From Mnemiopsis leidyi (taxonomy: Eukaryota; Ctenophora; Tentaculata; Lobata; Bolinopsidae): 22,088 nt of DNA. Position numbers and translations under genes: made by a program. The stretch covers positions 108,735 to 130,822 of the forward strand of contig JH154073.1 in NCBI GenBank assembly GCA_000226015.1. Reading direction: 5' to 3'. Of this stretch, positions 18,051 through 22,088 are shown one piece after another. The notes below the pieces were generated by a model. It had not been told where the DNA came from, searched no databases, and saw nothing but the letters and a program-made list of their open reading frames with translations. Position 1 is the first letter of the stretch. The number at the start of each line of letters is the position of its first letter.

Positions 18051-18734
18051 ATTATTAGTTTTGCTGCCCGTTAATATTTTCTTGCAGCTTTCAAGTTTTC
18101 TATTCCGTCTCGATCTAGTTTACGAGCTGTTTACAGAAAATATGAGAAGGATGAATAGTGTCGGTTTCCCTGCCCTATATTGTGTACGTGAGTTCCATCT
18201 CAAGACCAATAATTGTGTTGTTACCGGTGTACCAACTCTTATACTTCCGTCGAGTGTAAAATCATTTACATGTCATTATATCTGACCCTTCTCTTAGCTC
18301 TAGAAACACGTTTATTGGTACTGTCTTTATACTTGATACATGATTTCTGGATATTGGAACTCATGAATAGTGAAATTTTGATTGACTGATTTGTCCATAT
18401 GCTTCATTCATCAACGCAATTGTTATCTTATACGTTTCACATTTGGAATAAACGAGCATTTTATCCAATCTAAGTAGACTTGATTTCAATAGATTTAATT
18501 TTAAATCAAATCTGATTTGAACACATAAAGCTTGTATTTGGTGAAGGATATTGCCATGTACAATTGAAGAAGTTGTGGAGTAGTTTGTCTGTGTAATTGT
18601 ACTGACCAGACATAGACGTTGCTTTTCTTGCTATCCCGTGTTGAATACTGCTCTCTCGTTCAGAGTGTGCAATTACCCTAATTTTTGTGTAAAATTACAT
18701 TCTTTAGGATGTGTCTCACATTTGCTTTGACTTT

Positions 18735-18997
18735 TGAGGGAGGTGTCTCAAAAACGTTGTACATGCCAGCAAAGCTAATTTTGCAAGGAGGTGTCTCAAT
18801 TCAGAACAAATTTGATACTCCTCCTAAAATCAAAACAAATGTGAGACTCCTCCTAAAATTAAAACAATTCGGAGACTCCTCCTTCATCAAAACAAACTTG
18901 AGACTCCTCCTAAAATCAAAACAAATGTAAGACTCCTCCTAAAATCAAAGCAATTTGGAGACTCCTCCTAAATCACAACAAATTTGAGACACTTCCC
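18735..18997. repeat. 29-bp tandem array with inverted leading copies
   Basis: Seven units start at 18814, 18843, 18872, 18900, 18929, 18958 and 18986 (spacing 28-29). The core is GAGACTCCTCCTAAAATCAA and the more variable part is ACAAATTTG. Two copies of the core in the opposite orientation (GGAGGTGTCTCAA) precede the array near 18740 and 18788. The core is conserved and the tail drifts. This is a eukaryotic satellite, not a CRISPR array. Confidence 0.85.
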
Positions 18998-20071
18998 CAC
19001 GAATACCGTTCTCGGTTCTTGAAAAATATATGAGAAAACCGTTTAAATGCTGCTATTATCATATTTAACAGTTGGCAGTTGCACTTTAATATTTAATATT
19101 TTTTGAAATTTCCAAATGTGTTATTTTCGTCTTAAGTTGGTGCTGTTGCTTTTATCATTGCTGTTGCTTTTATCACGGCTCTTTCAGCTTCTAAATGTCG
19201 AGCTTCTTTGTCTAGCTTGTTTGCTTGCTCACTCTACCCTCCCGTTTAAACATAGCGCTGATGACGCCACCGTCGCACCCAGCTTACGTATATTATACGT
19301 AGTATAATCAAGCACCTTCGGCTGTAAGACTTGTCTGCTCGGCTGGGAGTAGTAAGACTATGACCACTGTGACCACTGACACGGCCACGGGACGAAGATG
19401 CCTGCATCAATGTATTGGTCACCAGTTCATTATCATGCATCCTTGCTTGAAGTTTAAGTATCGGAGAGTTAGTGTTACGAGTATGTTCTCCGCGGCAAAC
19501 AGCAGACCCTTTCTATCAAACAATTTACAAGTCCTGTGTCAGTGCATAATTAACCATATGCTAACCATATGTTCACATATTCGCTAGGAGTTATAATGAA
19601 TATTGTAATGTCAAATCCGAATAACGGAAGTTGCTAGATACCAATCGTTGTTATATTCATCAATTTCGACAGCCTTCATCGCGACTCTGTCTGGAATGAA
19701 ATTGTCCCCTAATTGTGGAGAGAGACTAAAATGATGTGGTACAAAATCTTACCCGAACTGTAACTGTAAGAAGGTTTGATAAATCGTTCTCAACGTGAAT
19801 AATTGGGAATAATCTTTGCACCTAAGTTAGAAAATGTCAACGTTCTACCACAAAAAATCCTTCAATCTTCTCAAAACCTTGTCTTGAATGATCAAATTTC
19901 TGGCTGTCAAGGGCAAAAGGATGAAGTTATATTAGATTAAGAGGTAGAACATTTGGCAGGTAGATTAGTGAATGTCAACCGTTAAATGGCTTACCTGTCT
20001 CGACGTCCGACTGGTCATGTTAACCAGCTAGAGAGCTAGAGGCAAGTTCAGTTCTATAAACCTATAAGATT
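18998..20071. other. No gene identified
   Basis: Contains a doubled TTGCTGTTGCTTTTATCA near 19139-19175 and a 17-base palindrome at 19285-19301 (TACGTATA-T-TATACGTA). Nothing coding is supported. Confidence 0.5.
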
Positions 20072-20244
20072 TTATAGCGCTGTTGTGACGTCATCAACCA
20101 CGTCGGCGATGCTTTGATATGTGTGTTCTGCCATCGTCTGCAAGACCAGCGGCACATTGTGATCTTGATCATCTAGATTACTCCGTAATTTGCGAGGTGA
20201 TGGAAATTTGTTCGATCGCATACAAATAGCAAGTCTTGAAGTTT
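20072..20244 (-). CDS. Candidate 3'-terminal exon of an unknown gene
   Basis: On the minus strand, a good acceptor (CTTCTATTTTACAG) is followed by an open frame of two leading bases, 56 codons and TAA. The peptide begins TSRLAICMRSNKFPSPRKL and ends SIADVVDDVTTAL. The mix of residues and the higher GC at third positions look more like coding than the other frames in this half. No matching upstream exon was found between 20245 and 22088, no AATAAA follows the stop closely, and I recognise no family. It could still be chance. Confidence 0.25.
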
Positions 20245-21021
20245 CTGTAAAATAGAAGTTCCGGAATATCTTTTTTGAATTGATTGAACGATAATCTATG
20301 AAGAAATCAGGTTTCATTTGTTCCTATCAATATCAATCTCTTATTTATGACATTATGCTACGTATTTCCCTATTGTCGGACAGTATTTTCCACTCGGCTA
20401 GTCCTCGTGCACTCAGACTGCACCTTATTTAAATCACGGCTACCCGTAAAAACGGAGGTAGAGGTACAGGTATCGTAAAAATTCGTAAAATATGCCTTTT
20501 TAAAACTTTAAGCGGGAGATTCAGCCATAATCCTATCTAAAAAAATCAGTGACCGCGCTATATTGAACCTCATCATGGCACCCGGGTCGGGTTGAACTGT
20601 AAAATCAGTCCTCACTGCTCACAAACTACTGAAGCAGTCGCTACATTCTCCGCTTGGTAGTGTCTTACAACTTTGCCACGACTCTTCACGATGAAATTTT
20701 CGGATCAAAGCTACTGCCTAGCAATTCTCTCTGCAGTATATGTTTGCAAGTTTCCGGGTCGGTTTGTTTTTTGTATCCTAAAGTGACCTTGTTGACTTAA
20801 GTTCCTTGTTAAGTTTTTGAGGCAAGCCATGATTTATATCCCTTATACCGAGCACTTTATGTCTGCTCATCCGTAAAACCCTCGCTTTGCTCGGGAATCC
20901 TAGACGTTGTCAAAAACCTCCTTCCAGTCGGATTTTGCAGCATTTCAACTTCCTCTTTCGGAAGTTTTAATTGAACCTAGACATTCACGGAATGGGTATT
21001 ATCTATATATTATCTATATAA

Positions 21022-21047
21022 ATACCTACTATGATCATAGTAGGTAT
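21022..21047. repeat. Perfect 26-bp palindrome
   Basis: Reads ATACCTACTATGA and then its exact reverse complement, with no loop, centred on TGATCA. A run of TA/ATCTATAT sequence precedes it. It could form a cruciform or be a dyad protein-binding site. Confidence 0.95.
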
Positions 21048-21956
21048 ATACAACAGTTTGCTCCTTTTGGTTATATACCATTTAAATTAATGATAACTCA
21101 TATCTATCGGTGGCATGGAAGTAAAAGTGAAACTACAACGAATCAACGAATGGTAACTTTGTAAGGAAACGCGTAAAATACTTTCTTATAGTTAATTCGG
21201 GGTTGTGGGCAAGCAAACGCAAAGCTACAGGATCATAACATTTTCACAGACACCCCGGTGGCAAGTTGGCCTTATATGGCAGTGCTGTACATTTTTCAAG
21301 CAACCGTGTGTAAAAACACTTGGTTCTTACTTCCAACAACATTTACATTACCTTCTTATAGTTGCTTTTTTCATTTAACTGAACGCAGTTCAGGCGTGAT
21401 AATGAGAAATTCTTCTGAGTTAAGCCACTCTGAATTAGTGAGAACATCGATTGAAACACCTAGTCTGTTTTGAGGAATCAAGTAGTGTTAGCATTAGTAG
21501 CAAGCTTCTAAGTTCGGGATAGCATTTCACAGGCAACGCCTGAACCCTATGCTTCTGCAGACTTACAAGTGCAAGTAAGCAGGAAGATAAATAATTCTAG
21601 ACATGTGACCCCAATCAGCCCCCCCCCCCAATTATCTATAACTCAAGGATCACATGACTCGTGGTGAAGTTTTCGTTGTGGTGAAGTTGTCGTTTGAAAG
21701 TTAACAAGATCCATTGATTGGGTATTCAATCAACTGATCGAGATGAAGTTGTCCGGCAGCCCATATAACCCTCACATACAATTTCTTGAGCATTAATTGG
21801 CTGGGTGGACGGTGAGACTGCAATCTGCATAGATAGAATCGTGAGCTGACCGTTAAAGACGCTCACCCAACGTCTACCTCCTTTGTCCTTCTTGACCATA
21901 AAATGGTAAAACTTTGCATGATAAATACGACAACAAATTTATGAAATCCGAGGCCC

Positions 21957-22036
21957 GATCCGGTCTGTTCCACCGGATCAGAGGTCCCAATCCGGACCGT
22001 TGACCGGTCAGGTTACCAAAATCCTGATCCGGTCCG
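21957..22036. repeat. Cluster of GATCCGGT-type motifs with a perfect hairpin
   Basis: GATCCGGT (21957-21964) pairs with ACCGGATC (21972-21979) across a 7-base loop. Further copies, ATCCGGACCGTTGACCGGT and CCTGATCCGGTCCGTT, follow to about 22036. The last resembles CCTGATCTGGTCCG at the end of the 12-bp array near 17623. Confidence 0.7.
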
Positions 22037-22088
22037 TTACAAATAATTGCATAGACATCTACTCAGTACTCGGGCCCTCCGTGATGTT

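Larger units (their letters stand above)
20318..22088. other. No gene identified; palindromes and GC-rich repeats
   Basis: Holds the 26-bp palindrome at 21022-21047, a short C run near 21620, a doubled GTGGTGAAGTT near 21661-21690, and a CCGG-rich cluster near the right edge. The open frames at 20907-21164 and 21258-21473 have no recognisable content. Confidence 0.5.

Noticed and set aside
18814..18997. CRISPR-like spacing of a 29-bp unit
   Set aside because: The whole unit repeats with no unique spacers, the core occurs in both orientations, and the DNA is clearly from an intron-bearing eukaryote.

Overview
This is nuclear DNA from a eukaryote, most likely an invertebrate animal. The coding sequence is split by short GT-AG introns (78 to 321 bp), the background is AT-rich (mid-thirties percent GC by eye), and tandem repeats and fold-back sequences are common. 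Both recognisable genes are animal housekeeping genes. I cannot place the species from the sequence alone.

Layout. (1) 1-1921 is non-coding and is probably the large intron before the first visible exon of gene 1. It ends in a 260-bp CTACA array. (2) 1922-4636, plus strand: eight exons of DBT, the E2 dihydrolipoyl transacylase of the branched-chain 2-oxoacid dehydrogenase complex. The gene is missing its 5' end (transit peptide and first half of the lipoyl domain) and is otherwise complete to its stop codon. (3) 4637-5980 is a 1.3-kb spacer with possible 3'-end signals for DBT and a TATA-like box for the next gene. (4) 5981-7749, plus strand: a complete three-exon, 432-residue phosphatidylserine synthase, closest by eye to PTDSS2. 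(5) 7750-22088 is about 14 kb with no gene I can recognise. It holds an 864-bp fold-back element containing an 11-N gap, a long near-perfect hairpin, 12-bp and 29-bp tandem arrays, a purine/pyrimidine hairpin, a tRNA-like fragment, several palindromes and a few weak coding candidates on the minus strand.

The two genes are neighbours on the same strand, but their functions are not linked: mitochondrial branched-chain amino acid breakdown and ER phospholipid base exchange. Nothing here looks like an operon or a multi-gene system.

The best lead is in the second intron of the synthase gene. A 56-bp module containing a branch-point-like site, the AG acceptor and the first codons of exon 3 is present three times in tandem (6714-6881). 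Only the third acceptor keeps the reading frame; either of the others would lead to an early stop. The second lead is that splice sites in both genes lie in or against tandem repeats.
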